The notes beneath the pieces were generated by a model that saw nothing but the letters and a program-made list of their open reading frames with translations, did not search any database and was not told the origin of the DNA. From a virus, in IMG/VR virus record IMGVR_UViG_3300008735_001162, positions 1 to 30,610 of that record: a DNA stretch of 30,610 nt. The stretch is one strand, 5' to 3'. The position numbers and the translations under genes were made by a program. Positions 1 to 7,825 of the stretch are shown one piece after another; position 1 is the first letter of the stretch; each line of letters starts with the position of its first letter.

Positions 1-108
1 CTGAATCGCAGCATAGTGTTGAGTAGCATCGACCCATGTCTGTCTCATGCTACCCGCAATGTTACGATAGATGATATGGTATCGCTTGTTAGTGGCTTTC
101 AATTTCAT
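1..108 (-). CDS. Partial hypothetical protein (N-terminal 36 residues)
   Basis: The gene starts at the ATG at 108-106 and runs off the left edge of the window, so only 36 residues are visible. They are basic and aromatic (MKLKATNKRYHIIYRNIAGS and on) and I do not recognise a family. Its ATG overlaps the stop codon of the upstream gene in a TAATG arrangement, so the two are probably translationally coupled. Codon use looks more GC-rich than in most of the window. Function unknown. Confidence 0.7.
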   Translation of the reverse strand, partial: MKLKATNKRYHIIYRNIAGSMRQTWVDATQHYAAIQ

Positions 109-416
109 TATACGGCTCCCTGGACAACACGGTCCCAGTAGGTGTCATGTAAAACATTCTCACGGAGTCCACGCTCGAGCATCTCGTCCTCGTCCATGTC
201 CAACTCATATCGGACTACCTCATAACGGGGCTCTTCCCCACCGTTTAAGTCACGGTCGAAGCGGGCCATCCGTTCAGCGTGGGTAGCGCCGGCATCGCAG
301 TCAATAATACGAAAGTATGACTGGCTACTGTGGATGTCTTTAAAATCCACAAGGTAGAAGTAGTAACCTTTGGGGTGGTCCTCTGTGGACTGGTTGAACG
401 TGTTGAGAGTTTTCAT
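108..416 (-). CDS. Hypothetical acidic 102-aa protein
   Basis: This is a 102-residue acidic protein of unknown function. It has no signal peptide, membrane segment or cysteine cluster that I can see. The ATG at 416 is preceded by AGGG about 6 nt upstream, a usable ribosome binding site. A well-formed sigma-70 promoter (-35 GTGACA, 17-nt spacer, -10 TATAAT) lies just upstream at 476-448, so this gene and the coupled gene after it are probably transcribed early by the unmodified host polymerase. The C-terminal half is rich in Asp, Glu and Arg. It could be a small host-takeover protein, but that rests only on the promoter type. Confidence 0.8.
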   Translation of the reverse strand: MKTLNTFNQSTEDHPKGYYFYLVDFKDIHSSQSYFRIIDCDAGATHAERMARFDRDLNGGEEPRYEVVRYELDMDEDEMLERGLRENVLHDTYWDRVVQGAV

Positions 417-436
417 CTGTTTCCCTGTTTCTTTAA

Positions 437-457
437 CCTATATATACATTATATAGG
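437..457. repeat. 8-bp inverted repeat with 5-nt loop
   Basis: CCTATATA at 437-444 and TATATAGG at 450-457 are perfect inverted repeats around TACAT. The repeat overlaps the -10 element and start region of the sigma-70 promoter for the gene ending at 108, so it could be an operator or a 5'-end hairpin. The sequence is AT-rich, so chance is possible. Confidence 0.4.
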
Positions 458-476
458 ATTATGGGAAAAATGTCAC
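448..476 (-). promoter_or_regulatory. Sigma-70-type promoter (probable early promoter)
   Basis: Minus-strand -35 GTGACA (476-471), 17-nt spacer and perfect -10 TATAAT (453-448). The predicted start lies near 441, giving a leader of about 25 nt to the ATG at 416. The rest of the 417-603 gap is AT-rich with a TCATTGA repeat near 570-590 and no gene that I can support. Confidence 0.7.
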
Positions 477-603
477 GAAGAAAGTGTATCTAAGTGCTTG
501 AAAAATAAGGGGAATTAAAAAAGTTGAAATTTTGAGAAAATCCTTTAAAATCAAGCATTTAAAAAGTCAATGATTTCAATGACTTAGGGAAAATGGGGGA
601 TTT

Positions 604-1062
604 TTACCCAGAAACGGCTTTTTCAACTGCATCATCTATGTCTTTAGGACGATCTTTTAGTTTTTGAAAGATATTCTTTTTCTTTGCGGCTAGTGGCGTT
701 TCTTCGTCATCTTTGCCTGTTAGTTTTTTATAACCAGCATATCCAGCACCTGCAAGCGCCGCAAGACTCCGAGCGGCGCCCGCGGCGTCCACGCGGGCAA
801 GCGCCGCAAGACCCGCCACTAGTGGCCAGCCTTCGTATAATGAGCCTTCTTGAATTTGACGCCTAATAGTAGCAGGGTCTTTGCCTGCCAATAACATGCC
901 TTCTTTGCCTTTCATATCTAAAGCATTGTCAGTAGGCTTCCACTTTTTAGTTGGTTTTTTGTTATTGTGTGCTACGTGCGGATTAGCAACGGTAGCGATA
1001 TTACCACTACTAGTGGCTTCTGGTGTTGCGGCTTCAAAGATTTCAAATTCTTTAAGTCTCAT
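604..1062 (-). CDS. Hypothetical late protein with Ala/Gly-rich repeat segment
   Basis: A 152-residue lysine-rich protein of unknown function. Its opening, MRLKEFEIFE, resembles the short amphipathic starts of late structural proteins in marine T4-like phages, but I cannot name it. The start codon is 5 nt below a perfect TATAAATA late-promoter octamer (1075-1068) with no ribosome binding site, so a leaderless late transcript is likely. Residues about 82-106 are an Ala/Gly/Leu segment encoded by GC-rich DNA at 752-815, far richer than the flanks. It contains a perfect 16-nt direct repeat 45 nt apart, so LAAL is encoded twice. This segment looks duplicated or inserted in frame. The last 45 residues are highly basic and acidic. 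Confidence 0.8.
   Translation of the reverse strand: MRLKEFEIFEAATPEATSSGNIATVANPHVAHNNKKPTKKWKPTDNALDMKGKEGMLLAGKDPATIRRQIQEGSLYEGWPLVAGLAALARVDAAGAARSLAALAGAGYAGYKKLTGKDDEETPLAAKKKNIFQKLKDRPKDIDDAVEKAVSG
752..812. repeat. GC-rich in-frame direct repeat (16 nt, 45-nt period)
   Basis: The 16-mer gcaagcgccgcaagac occurs at 752-767 and again at 797-812. Between them lies CCCGCG (779-784) facing CGCGGG (792-797), a 6-bp hairpin stem. The whole stretch is about three quarters G+C by eye, in an otherwise AT-rich genome. The 45-nt period keeps the reading frame. Confidence 0.75.
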
Positions 1063-1067
1063 ACTAT

Positions 1068-1075
1068 TATTTATA
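1068..1075 (-). promoter_or_regulatory. T4-type late promoter octamer, leaderless geometry
   Basis: Perfect TATAAATA on the minus strand, separated by 5 nt from the ATG at 1062. In T4 the late start site lies about 6 nt below this octamer, so transcription would begin at or next to the start codon. Confidence 0.7.
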
Positions 1076-1077
1076 CT

Positions 1078-1416
1078 TTATAGGCGTTTATATAACCACT
1101 GTGAAATAGGAATATACGGATAGTCGTCCCAATCTGAGTACGGTGCGTCCTTTAGTTTCTCGTCTTTAGTTTCTTTTTTATCGTGTGTTTCTTTGTCTTT
1201 TTGTTGAGGAATATGTTGAGAATTACTAATCATTTCCCATTCCTCTTCTGTGTAAGGCATATGTGCTACTTCTTTTTTCTCTTGTGCCTCTGTACTTAAA
1301 TCACGAGTAAACCCACACTTTTTACAAACATAAATGCGATGGTCTATGATGTAACTACTATTTCCCTCACATTGCGAACATTGTATAAGTGTAGATTTTT
1401 TTTCGTTTTTAGCCAT
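1078..1416 (-). CDS. Small zinc-ribbon protein with charged tail
   Basis: A 112-residue protein whose N-terminal third carries two CxxC knuckles (C13/C16 and C31/C34) in a zinc-ribbon arrangement. A long Lys/Glu/Asp-rich linker follows (about 60-90), then a short aromatic C-terminus. Zinc ribbons of this kind bind nucleic acid or a protein partner such as RNA polymerase, but nothing here shows which. The ATG at 1416 overlaps the end of the SpeD gene by 8 nt, so it is read from the same transcript by coupled translation. It could be a transcription or translation accessory factor; function not established. Confidence 0.75.
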   Translation of the reverse strand: MAKNEKKSTLIQCSQCEGNSSYIIDHRIYVCKKCGFTRDLSTEAQEKKEVAHMPYTEEEWEMISNSQHIPQQKDKETHDKKETKDEKLKDAPYSDWDDYPYIPISQWLYKRL

Positions 1417-1846
1417 TGTTTAAGACATGATGGTCAGGTAACTCATCTTGTGAGTCGCTCCACTTTCCAACATGTTCCGTTTTAAACTCATGCTCTCTGT
1501 CTAAATATTTCCATTCAAGTTTTACTAAACCGAATTCTTGCAATTTCTCAAAAACTTGAATAGGTTTAAATGGCCCGCAAGTATAAACATCTAATTGAAG
1601 CAATGCTGGGTTTGGTTCGTCCCAAATATGCATTGCAATATGGCTTGTTTCAATGATTGAAACAACTGTGATGCCTGCGTTTCCTTCTACTTTCACATAC
1701 TCACAATGTGGACCTGAAAGTAATTTCATATCGATAGTTTTAATTAAATCTATCATCCATTGTTTTGTTTTTTCTACATCGTTCTCATCAGGAGGATTTG
1801 ATACTTCCGCTCTAATGATTAAATGTTTATGAATTGGCAATGCCAT
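1409..1846 (-). CDS. speD: S-adenosylmethionine decarboxylase proenzyme
   Basis: This enzyme self-cleaves to make a pyruvoyl cofactor and decarboxylates S-adenosylmethionine, supplying aminopropyl groups for spermidine synthesis in the cytoplasm. At 145 residues it matches the short prokaryotic class. The motif ETSHIAMHIW (66-75) supplies the cleavage serine S68 and catalytic H73, and the later DVYTCG supplies C90. Spacing matches the family except for a two-residue insertion before the Cys. The ATG at 1846 has AGGA about 10 nt upstream. It sits between a small membrane protein and the zinc-ribbon gene, two genes away from an amidinotransferase-like gene that may also touch arginine or polyamine metabolism. 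speD is known in marine cyanophages; no spermidine synthase is visible here, so the host's would be needed. Confidence 0.93.
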   Translation of the reverse strand: MALPIHKHLIIRAEVSNPPDENDVEKTKQWMIDLIKTIDMKLLSGPHCEYVKVEGNAGITVVSIIETSHIAMHIWDEPNPALLQLDVYTCGPFKPIQVFEKLQEFGLVKLEWKYLDREHEFKTEHVGKWSDSQDELPDHHVLNNG

Positions 1847-1857
1847 TATAATAATTC

Positions 1858-2049
1858 CTATATTTTTGCTAATATTGCAATTAATAAGATAATAATTAAA
1901 AACAACTCAGCCGCTAGAATAGTATGATACCAAACCCAACGTGCTTTGTATACTTTCTTTTTGTTAAACGTTTCTTTAATTTCAGTAACAAAGCTAGTGT
2001 CTTTGGCTGGTTCTTTTTTGTTATTATCTTTTGCAAAAAATTGCTTCAT
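1858..2049 (-). CDS. Small single-pass membrane protein
   Basis: A 63-residue protein with a charged Lys-rich N-terminal half and one strong C-terminal hydrophobic helix (about 43-62, AAELFLIIILLIAILA). This predicts a tail-anchored inner-membrane protein with its N-terminus in the cytoplasm. The ATG at 2049 lies 6 nt below a perfect TATAAATA octamer (2063-2056) and has no Shine-Dalgarno sequence, so it is probably a leaderless late gene. No family recognised. A lysis or membrane-remodelling role is possible but unsupported. Confidence 0.75.
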   Translation of the reverse strand: MKQFFAKDNNKKEPAKDTSFVTEIKETFNKKKVYKARWVWYHTILAAELFLIIILLIAILAKI

Positions 2050-2055
2050 ATATGG

Positions 2056-2063
2056 TATTTATA
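2056..2063 (-). promoter_or_regulatory. T4-type late promoter octamer, leaderless geometry
   Basis: Perfect minus-strand TATAAATA followed by CC and 4 more bases before the ATG at 2049 (6-nt gap). It should drive the small membrane protein and probably speD and the zinc-ribbon gene behind it. Confidence 0.7.
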
Positions 2064-2079
2064 TAAAACAGTTTTTAGG

Positions 2080-3114
2080 TTAAGAATAGTCTTCTAATTC
2101 ACCGTTACGTTCTATTTCATTTGTAGCACAATGAACACCTGTATCCCAAAAGGTTGTTGCTTTCATGTCTACTGGAACACACGTTATGCCTTTTTTCTCT
2201 AATTTGTCGAATAAAGTAGGATATGTTCCTGTAAACAAAATTGTTTTTTCGTTAATACTTAAACTATTTAAATTAAAATAAGTTTCTTCTGTACATGTCT
2301 CTAAAAACTTATAAAACCATTGAGCAATTATTGGGTGGAATTTTTTATGGCGATGTTCATTCACTTTATGCCATGCTTCTTTTACATCGCCGAAGCCTTC
2401 TACATGAATCCTTTCCCATTTTGCAAAAAACGTAGGTAAACATTCAGAAGGTAAACTTGTTATTAATAGTCCTGGTCGAACAAGGAATAGTTGAGAATCT
2501 ATATGGCCATCTGTATCTAATAAATGAAACTTTGCTTTAGGATTAATAGATTTAATCCACTCCATATATAATTGCTTACCTAACTCATTACCCTCATTAG
2601 CAGAATCTTTAGATAATATGATATCATTGCCACATTTTAGTGAAAGTGTGGGTTCATATAAGGGTCTGCCTAAATCTATTTCTGGATCAAACTTATCATA
2701 GTCACCATCAAAAAATATATCATTAGTAGGTAATTCATATATATTATCAAAACTATATTGATTTAGAACATGATCACATGAATTTATACTAAAGCGGTCC
2801 CAGTCCATTGCATAATTTCCTTTATAAAGACTGTTTCCATATATAGTATACATATCTCTAACAGCTAACGGCGGTGTAGTAATTGATGTGCCGTTGTGAA
2901 ATGGATAATCTTGCACACTTCGATGTGTTTGAATATCATAACTAATGAGTACTTTTTCTAACTCATCTAACTCTTGTCTTGACTTGTTGATTATTTCAGT
3001 AAAATACTTTTCATATCTGTTTTTTAATTTTGTATAAGGAATAATACTTTCAGAATTTGGCAATGTGCCAATGATACAAGATTTTAATGGATTAAATTCC
3101 GCCCAAACACTCAT
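2080..3114 (-). CDS. Amidinotransferase-like protein (glycine amidinotransferase family)
   Basis: The 344-residue protein has the pentein-fold amidinotransferase pattern: an N-terminal NPLKSCIIG strand, DGHIDSQLFLVRPG around residues 202-215 with the catalytic His (H204), and a C-terminal HCATNEIERNG with the nucleophile Cys (C329). Family members move an amidino group from arginine to an amine such as glycine, giving ornithine and guanidinoacetate. I cannot match the family's catalytic Asp; the aligned stretch EPTLSLKCGND lacks the usual FDAAD pattern, so substrate or activity may differ. I chose the ATG at 3114 rather than a TTG one codon upstream because AGGA lies about 8 nt above it. It precedes the speD cluster, suggesting arginine or polyamine metabolism. 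Confidence 0.8.
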   Translation of the reverse strand: MSVWAEFNPLKSCIIGTLPNSESIIPYTKLKNRYEKYFTEIINKSRQELDELEKVLISYDIQTHRSVQDYPFHNGTSITTPPLAVRDMYTIYGNSLYKGNYAMDWDRFSINSCDHVLNQYSFDNIYELPTNDIFFDGDYDKFDPEIDLGRPLYEPTLSLKCGNDIILSKDSANEGNELGKQLYMEWIKSINPKAKFHLLDTDGHIDSQLFLVRPGLLITSLPSECLPTFFAKWERIHVEGFGDVKEAWHKVNEHRHKKFHPIIAQWFYKFLETCTEETYFNLNSLSINEKTILFTGTYPTLFDKLEKKGITCVPVDMKATTFWDTGVHCATNEIERNGELEDYS

Positions 3115-3130
3115 CAAATTTCCTAAATCT

Positions 3131-3559
3131 TTAATATATAAAAATAGATATTATAGTATAAAATACTATAAACAACATTACATAATTCAATAAACGACTT
3201 GATGAGTGTCGCTTTTGAGGATGTAGAAGACCTTGTCTTTCTTCCCACGTTGTGTTTGCTTCTAATACTTGTGTAAAGTGTTCTACTTTAAGTCTACCTT
3301 CTAATATAAATTTACCAATTGCTTCTTGCAACTCTATACGCACAGGAAAAGGAAGTTGCAACTTATTAGTTGGCATTAGTGAAAAATTACGTGACCACTT
3401 ATCCCAAGGATCACCTTGTACACCTACTTGACTGTGTGCATACATATAGGTTTGTTCGTCAGTATAATTTTGGACACTACTAACAACATTAATAAGTTGG
3501 CAATCTGTTAAACCTTGTACTATGACTTCTTGAGCATTGTCTGAGTATGTTGTTTTCAA
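3131..3559 (-). CDS. Hypothetical protein with C-terminal membrane anchor
   Basis: A 142-residue protein of unknown function with a soluble body and a C-terminal hydrophobic helix (about 125-141), suggesting a tail-anchored membrane protein. The start appears to be TTG at 3559, overlapping the stop codon of the upstream gene (TTGA), with AAAGGTG about 9 nt upstream; no in-frame ATG fits better. This stop-start overlap indicates coupled translation with the preceding gene. Confidence 0.7.
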   Translation of the reverse strand: MKTTYSDNAQEVIVQGLTDCQLINVVSSVQNYTDEQTYMYAHSQVGVQGDPWDKWSRNFSLMPTNKLQLPFPVRIELQEAIGKFILEGRLKVEHFTQVLEANTTWEERQGLLHPQKRHSSSRLLNYVMLFIVFYTIISIFIY

Positions 3560-3957
3560 TGGAATGCACCTTTAATTTTAAGTTCTTCAAGTTTTTCAGC
3601 GAACATTTCTTTATCTTCTATACTCATATCTTCCATGAGTTGCTTTTCTGTCATAAACTTTTTTATTACTTTGGTTCTTTCAGTGTTTTCATCAAAAGTT
3701 ATTTCTGCTTCACCAAAGTCTAACTCTTCCTTAGGAATACGTGGCATTATTTTTAAGAACAAAATATATAACTGCAAATAAGTTTTGGCATAGACATAAG
3801 ATTGCTTCATAGCCTGCTCTTCAATTGAGTCATCAGGATTTATTTTCATATCTTCTTTGTTGCCGGGGTTTTCATGTAACCAATCTTCAAACACCTCTGC
3901 TACATCTGCATAGAGGTCAAGTTCTTCAGCAGTTATTTTAATTTTATCACCCATCAT
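3556..3957 (-). CDS. Hypothetical acidic helical protein
   Basis: A 133-residue acidic protein, mostly helix-forming by composition, with no Cys cluster, signal or membrane segment. The ATG at 3957 is followed by a second ATG, and AAGGG lies 8 nt upstream of the first. Its stop overlaps the TTG start of the next gene by 4 nt. It resembles small phage proteins of unknown role; I cannot assign a family. Confidence 0.75.
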   Translation of the reverse strand: MMGDKIKITAEELDLYADVAEVFEDWLHENPGNKEDMKINPDDSIEEQAMKQSYVYAKTYLQLYILFLKIMPRIPKEELDFGEAEITFDENTERTKVIKKFMTEKQLMEDMSIEDKEMFAEKLEELKIKGAFH

Positions 3958-3970
3958 AGTATTTACCCTT

Positions 3971-4588
3971 TTATTCCCATGGCGTGATTATATCAAAGTC
4001 CAGTGACTTACCATCCGTGCTCATGTCTTGATTATCGATATATTCGCCATCGTAGTATATACCAGTGACGAGAATATCATCGTTAATTTCACATATATCA
4101 AAGTTAACTTTTGATGGATCAAACTTGCCTTCAATATCAATAGTGCCTTCGTAGAATGTACCTTTCTCAGTATGGATACCAGCAAGTGTATATTCTTTAG
4201 GCTTTGGCATGATTTCTTCTTCTTGTAGCATGTTTCCTTCTTCATCATAGTCTTCTACAAATTCGACAAGGCCCCCGTAATAGATATTGTCTAGTTCTTT
4301 GGCTTCCCAACCAATGCCATCCATTTCAACAATCTCAAGTTGGGCATGATCTCGAGACACGCCATATTCATGGCCGCGGTCATCATGCTCATACCAATTG
4401 CTTAATGTTGCGTATTTTGGAATTTTGATGTCAGGGTTTTCTTCAGCAAACCAGTCCGGACTACCTACATACTCGTAAAAGTAATCACTCATTTCGTCTG
4501 ATTGCCAAAACTCGGCGCACTTTTTGGTAATTTTACCAAGTACCACTTCGCCGCCGTAACCGGTTAATATAAATTTAATGTGTGCCAT
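3971..4588 (-). CDS. Hypothetical 205-aa acidic protein
   Basis: A 205-residue acidic protein with many aromatic residues, opening MAHIKFILTGYGGEVVLG. The composition suggests a beta-rich cytosolic fold, and I recognise no catalytic motif. The ATG at 4588 has AGGAAA about 7 nt upstream. A sigma-70 promoter with 17-nt spacing lies upstream at 4652-4624, so this gene and the short genes after it may be expressed early. Function unknown. Confidence 0.8.
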   Translation of the reverse strand: MAHIKFILTGYGGEVVLGKITKKCAEFWQSDEMSDYFYEYVGSPDWFAEENPDIKIPKYATLSNWYEHDDRGHEYGVSRDHAQLEIVEMDGIGWEAKELDNIYYGGLVEFVEDYDEEGNMLQEEEIMPKPKEYTLAGIHTEKGTFYEGTIDIEGKFDPSKVNFDICEINDDILVTGIYYDGEYIDNQDMSTDGKSLDFDIITPWE

Positions 4589-4623
4589 AACTAATTTCCT
4601 TTAAGGTGATTAAAAGTACTATT

Positions 4624-4652
4624 AGTATAACATTATTTTGAGATCACGTCAA
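4624..4652 (-). promoter_or_regulatory. Sigma-70-type promoter
   Basis: Minus-strand -35 TTGACG (4652-4647), 17-nt spacer, -10 TATACT (4629-4624). The leader to the ATG at 4588 is about 30 nt and contains AGGAAA. Confidence 0.7.
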
Positions 4653-4677
4653 GATTAACGAGATTTTTTAAGAAGGG

Positions 4678-5001
4678 TTATTTTTCGCTTGGTTTGTGGG
4701 TCTTATAAGAATTTTCGTCTTTCACCAACGCCAAAATTAATTGATATTTTTCCCAGGCTTCTTGTAATGCTGGGTGTTTATCACGCAATCGTTGTTCATC
4801 AAAGTGTTGTTTACCTATATTCAATAAATCATCGTGAGATAGCCAACGTCCATGCTCTTTTGTTATTGGTGGTTCGTCGTCTGTTGGGACAAGTACTTCA
4901 GTAGTAGATCCCATGGGCACTCTTCTGGTGATAGTTCTCCCATTATCGGGAGTTTCATAGATATATTTTTCTTGTGTTTCTGATCGACGAAAGAGTGCCA
5001 C
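4678..5001 (-). CDS. Hypothetical protein, GTG start
   Basis: A 107-residue protein beginning (V/M)ALFRRSETQEKYIYETPD and containing several Asp/Pro-rich turns. I choose GTG at 5001 because TAGGG lies about 7 nt upstream. A TTG at 5016 would add five residues but leaves little room after the preceding gene's stop at 5023. No domain recognised. It follows the outer-membrane-like gene on the same strand with a 21-nt gap and may share its transcript. Confidence 0.7.
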   Translation of the reverse strand: MALFRRSETQEKYIYETPDNGRTITRRVPMGSTTEVLVPTDDEPPITKEHGRWLSHDDLLNIGKQHFDEQRLRDKHPALQEAWEKYQLILALVKDENSYKTHKPSEK

Positions 5002-5022
5002 ATGGAGCCCTACCAATTCTAA

Positions 5023-5619
5023 TTAGAATGAGACGTTTACATTAACGCCTGCTACAGACTCACTAGTTTCCCAATCACTGTCTAATGGCATTTCCCAGTA
5101 AGGTCTAATAGCAAAAGTTGGGGTCATAGCAATACTCCAGCCTACGCCTATAGTGGATCCTAGGAATGCGTCGGCCTCTTCCCAATCCCACCATAATCTT
5201 CCATATGCATCAATATCATATAAAGCAATGCGGGCCAAAACATCTGTATCCAATGCACTTTCATCAATGTTCCAATTTACTCTTGGAACAATGTTTAAAA
5301 TACTTAATTGCATACCTAAACCAGCACCAACTACATAATCTTTATCATCCGCATATTCGGCCCATGAACTCGCACTTAACGTGCCATTACCAATTCCGGC
5401 CGTAACTGAAAAACCAATATCAGTGTCACTATCAGAATAAGCAGAAAGCCTGTCATTACCGATTCTAAATTCATCCTTATCTGAATAGTTAGCACCTGAT
5501 TGGTCATAACTAACAAACCAGTCTGTTGCGCTAATACGAACGCTACTTTTTGATTCGGCTGCATTTGCTGTACTAAATGCAAAAAACGTTGCCATAATGG
5601 CGTACATCATATTTCTCAT
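5023..5619 (-). CDS. Secreted outer-membrane-barrel-like protein
   Basis: A 198-residue protein with a clear signal peptide (cleavage expected after the ANA near residue 20). Alternating polar and hydrophobic strands with many Tyr and Trp follow, and the chain ends ...GVNVNVSF. A terminal Phe after beta-strands is the usual recognition signal of bacterial outer-membrane barrels. Small phage-encoded outer-membrane proteins exist (lambda Lom, for example) and can alter the surface of infected cells; this may act similarly, for instance in superinfection exclusion or permeability, but that is inference. The ATG at 5619 has a strong AAGGAGAT upstream. A periplasmic beta protein is the alternative. 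Confidence 0.7.
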   Translation of the reverse strand: MRNMMYAIMATFFAFSTANAAESKSSVRISATDWFVSYDQSGANYSDKDEFRIGNDRLSAYSDSDTDIGFSVTAGIGNGTLSASSWAEYADDKDYVVGAGLGMQLSILNIVPRVNWNIDESALDTDVLARIALYDIDAYGRLWWDWEEADAFLGSTIGVGWSIAMTPTFAIRPYWEMPLDSDWETSESVAGVNVNVSF

Positions 5620-5657
5620 TAATATCTCCTTGTGTGAAATTTACATCTGGGCCTACT

Positions 5658-5685
5658 AATATATAGTCAAACATTAATATGTTAA
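5658..5685 (-). promoter_or_regulatory. Possible sigma-70 promoter for the barrel-like gene
   Basis: Minus-strand -35 TTAACA (5685-5680), 16-nt spacer and -10 TATATT (5663-5658). It is weaker than the other sigma-70 candidates. An AACAT/ATGTT inverted repeat overlaps the -35 region. Confidence 0.4.
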
Positions 5686-5710
5686 CCTAGAAACTGATTT
5701 AAGAAAAATA

Positions 5711-7780
5711 TTAACCAGTGCGTTTTGTGATCATTTCAGTGATATTAGCAGGGCACGGTGCGTAGTGACTAAACTCCATACTAAACTGACCACGGCCGCT
5801 CGTCATACCACGCAAGTCGCCAATATAGCCAAACATTTCACCAATTGGTGCTTCTGCCCAAATGCGTACCTTTTGTCCACTAACTTCTTGATTGCTAATC
5901 ATGCCGCGGCGTCTGTTAATGTCGCCAATAACGTCACCAACTTTATCCTCTGGAGCAATTACGTCAAGTTTCATGACAGGCTCTAGTAATTGTGGTCCTG
6001 CTTTAGGCATGGTTTGTCTAAAGCCACCTCGAGCCGCTAATTCAAACGCAATAGCACTTGAGTCAACTGCGTGTGAAGAACCGTCTGTTAATGTCACTTT
6101 AAAGTCTAACAACGGATAACCTGCTACAATGCCGTTATTAGCAGACTCTCTAAAACCTTTTTCAACAGCAGGCCAAAACTCTCTTGGCACATTACCACCG
6201 ACAACTTTTGATTCAAACTCAAAGCCGCCGCCTGATGGCAATGGCTCTATAGTATATTCAATATCACCAAATTGGCCAGAACCACCTGATTGCTTTTTAT
6301 GAACAAATTTGTCTTCCACTGTTTGTGTAATAGTTTCTCTGTATGCTACTTGTGGTTTACCAATACTTACTTCAATGCCATGGGTTCTTTTAAGAATGTC
6401 GCACTTAATGTCTAAGTGTAGTTCGCCCATACCCTTAAGAATAGTTTGCCCACTTTCTTGATCTGTTTCAACATGGAAGGACGGATCTTCAGCGACCATT
6501 TTACCAATAGCAGTTCCTAACTTATCCATGTCACCTTGTGTCTTTGGTTCAACAGCAATACTAATAACCGGGGCAGGGAATACCATTGGCTCTAGTACGG
6601 CGGGTTTATTTTTATCACACAGTGTATGACCTGTTTGTACAGTTTTCATACCAAGCAATGCAATAATATCGCCTGCTTGTGCAGAGTCCTTTTCTTCTCT
6701 ATTGTCGGCATGCATTTCTACAATACGGCCAACACGTTCGGACTTGCCTGTGCTACTGTTATAAATTGTATCACCTTTGTTAAGTTTGCCAGAGTAAATG
6801 CGTGTAAATGTCAATGCACCATACTTGTCGTCCATAATCTTAAACGCAAGTGCTCTTAGTGGTCTGTCATCATCAACAATAGCATGTTCACCTGTTTCAT
6901 TGCCTTCTAAGTCTACTTCTGGCTGTGGATCAACCTCAGTAGGATTAGGCAAATAATCAACCACGGCACTCAATACATTTTGTACGCCTTTATTTTTAAA
7001 TGAACTACCACAGAATGTTGGGAAGAAATCACAATTAATTGTACCCTTGCGAATACACTTTTTAAGATCTTCTTCGCTAATGCTGTCAGGATCCTCCATC
7101 CACTGCATCATTACATCGTCGTCTTGCTCTACAACTTGCTCTACCATTAGATCATAATATTCTTTGGCCTTGTCTGCCAAGTCTGCAGGAATGTCGCTAA
7201 TAGTGTAAGAAGTAGGATCTGCTGAATTTGACCAGGCCCATGCTTTTTGCGTAAGAATGTCTACAATGCCTACAAAATCATCTTCAGCACCAATTGGAAT
7301 AGCCATAATAACTGGTACTGCGTTTAAGCGATCTTTAATTTGCTCTACTACACGATAGAAATCTGCACCAACTCTATCCATTTTGTTAACGTAAATAACA
7401 CGGGCAACTTCACTGTCATTAGCATAACGCCAGTTTGTTTCGGATTGTGGTTCTACGCCTCCTACCGCGCAAAAAACACCAACGCCACCGTCTAATACTT
7501 TCAATGAGCGGTATACTTCAATTGTAAAGTCAACGTGTCCTGGTGTGTCAATAATGTTAAACTGGTGGTCATCCCAAAAGCATGTTGTAGCGGCTGACTG
7601 AATAGTAATACCGCGTTCCTGCTCTTGCTCCATAAAATCTGTAGTAGCGGCGCCGTCATGTACTTCGCCTATCTTATGGATTTTACCTGTTAGTTTTAAA
7701 ATGCGCTCTGTTGTTGTAGTTTTACCTGCATCAACGTGAGCGAAAATTCCTATGTTTCTATACTTTTGTAGATCTGACAT
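5711..7780 (-). CDS. fusA: Translation elongation factor G, complete
   Basis: EF-G is the GTPase that moves tRNAs and mRNA through the ribosome after peptide transfer, and with RRF it splits post-termination ribosomes. All G motifs are intact: P-loop AHVDAGKTT (14-22), RGITI (56-60), DTPGH (78-82) and NKMD (132-135). The domain IV tip sequence SHAVDSSA with its conserved His is present, and the C-terminal domain ends TEMITKRTG. At 689 residues it has normal bacterial length with no truncation or frameshift, so it is probably functional. The ATG at 7780 has GGAG 7-8 nt upstream. It has its own tandem promoters, sigma-70 (7854-7826) and late TATAAATA (7815-7808), unlike a passive passenger. It lies directly downstream of the PrkA-YeaH-SpoVR operon. 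Whole EF-G genes are unusual in phages. Confidence 0.97.
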   Translation of the reverse strand: MSDLQKYRNIGIFAHVDAGKTTTTERILKLTGKIHKIGEVHDGAATTDFMEQEQERGITIQSAATTCFWDDHQFNIIDTPGHVDFTIEVYRSLKVLDGGVGVFCAVGGVEPQSETNWRYANDSEVARVIYVNKMDRVGADFYRVVEQIKDRLNAVPVIMAIPIGAEDDFVGIVDILTQKAWAWSNSADPTSYTISDIPADLADKAKEYYDLMVEQVVEQDDDVMMQWMEDPDSISEEDLKKCIRKGTINCDFFPTFCGSSFKNKGVQNVLSAVVDYLPNPTEVDPQPEVDLEGNETGEHAIVDDDRPLRALAFKIMDDKYGALTFTRIYSGKLNKGDTIYNSSTGKSERVGRIVEMHADNREEKDSAQAGDIIALLGMKTVQTGHTLCDKNKPAVLEPMVFPAPVISIAVEPKTQGDMDKLGTAIGKMVAEDPSFHVETDQESGQTILKGMGELHLDIKCDILKRTHGIEVSIGKPQVAYRETITQTVEDKFVHKKQSGGSGQFGDIEYTIEPLPSGGGFEFESKVVGGNVPREFWPAVEKGFRESANNGIVAGYPLLDFKVTLTDGSSHAVDSSAIAFELAARGGFRQTMPKAGPQLLEPVMKLDVIAPEDKVGDVIGDINRRRGMISNQEVSGQKVRIWAEAPIGEMFGYIGDLRGMTSGRGQFSMEFSHYAPCPANITEMITKRTG

Positions 7781-7807
7781 TCTTATTGCTCCAGCAAAAA
7801 TTTCTTA

Positions 7808-7815
7808 TATTTATA
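7808..7815 (-). promoter_or_regulatory. T4-type late promoter octamer for EF-G
   Basis: Perfect minus-strand TATAAATA, 27 nt above the EF-G ATG. It leaves a short leader that contains the GGAG ribosome binding site. Confidence 0.65.
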
Positions 7816-7825
7816 AGCAATAAGT

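Noticed and set aside
3115-3117. TTG start for the amidinotransferase-like gene
   Set aside because: The ATG one codon later fits the AGGA spacing better.
5023-5619. Shadow open frames on both strands across the barrel-like gene
   Set aside because: They lack ribosome binding sites and plausible protein composition, while the chosen frame has a strong binding site, signal peptide and terminal Phe.
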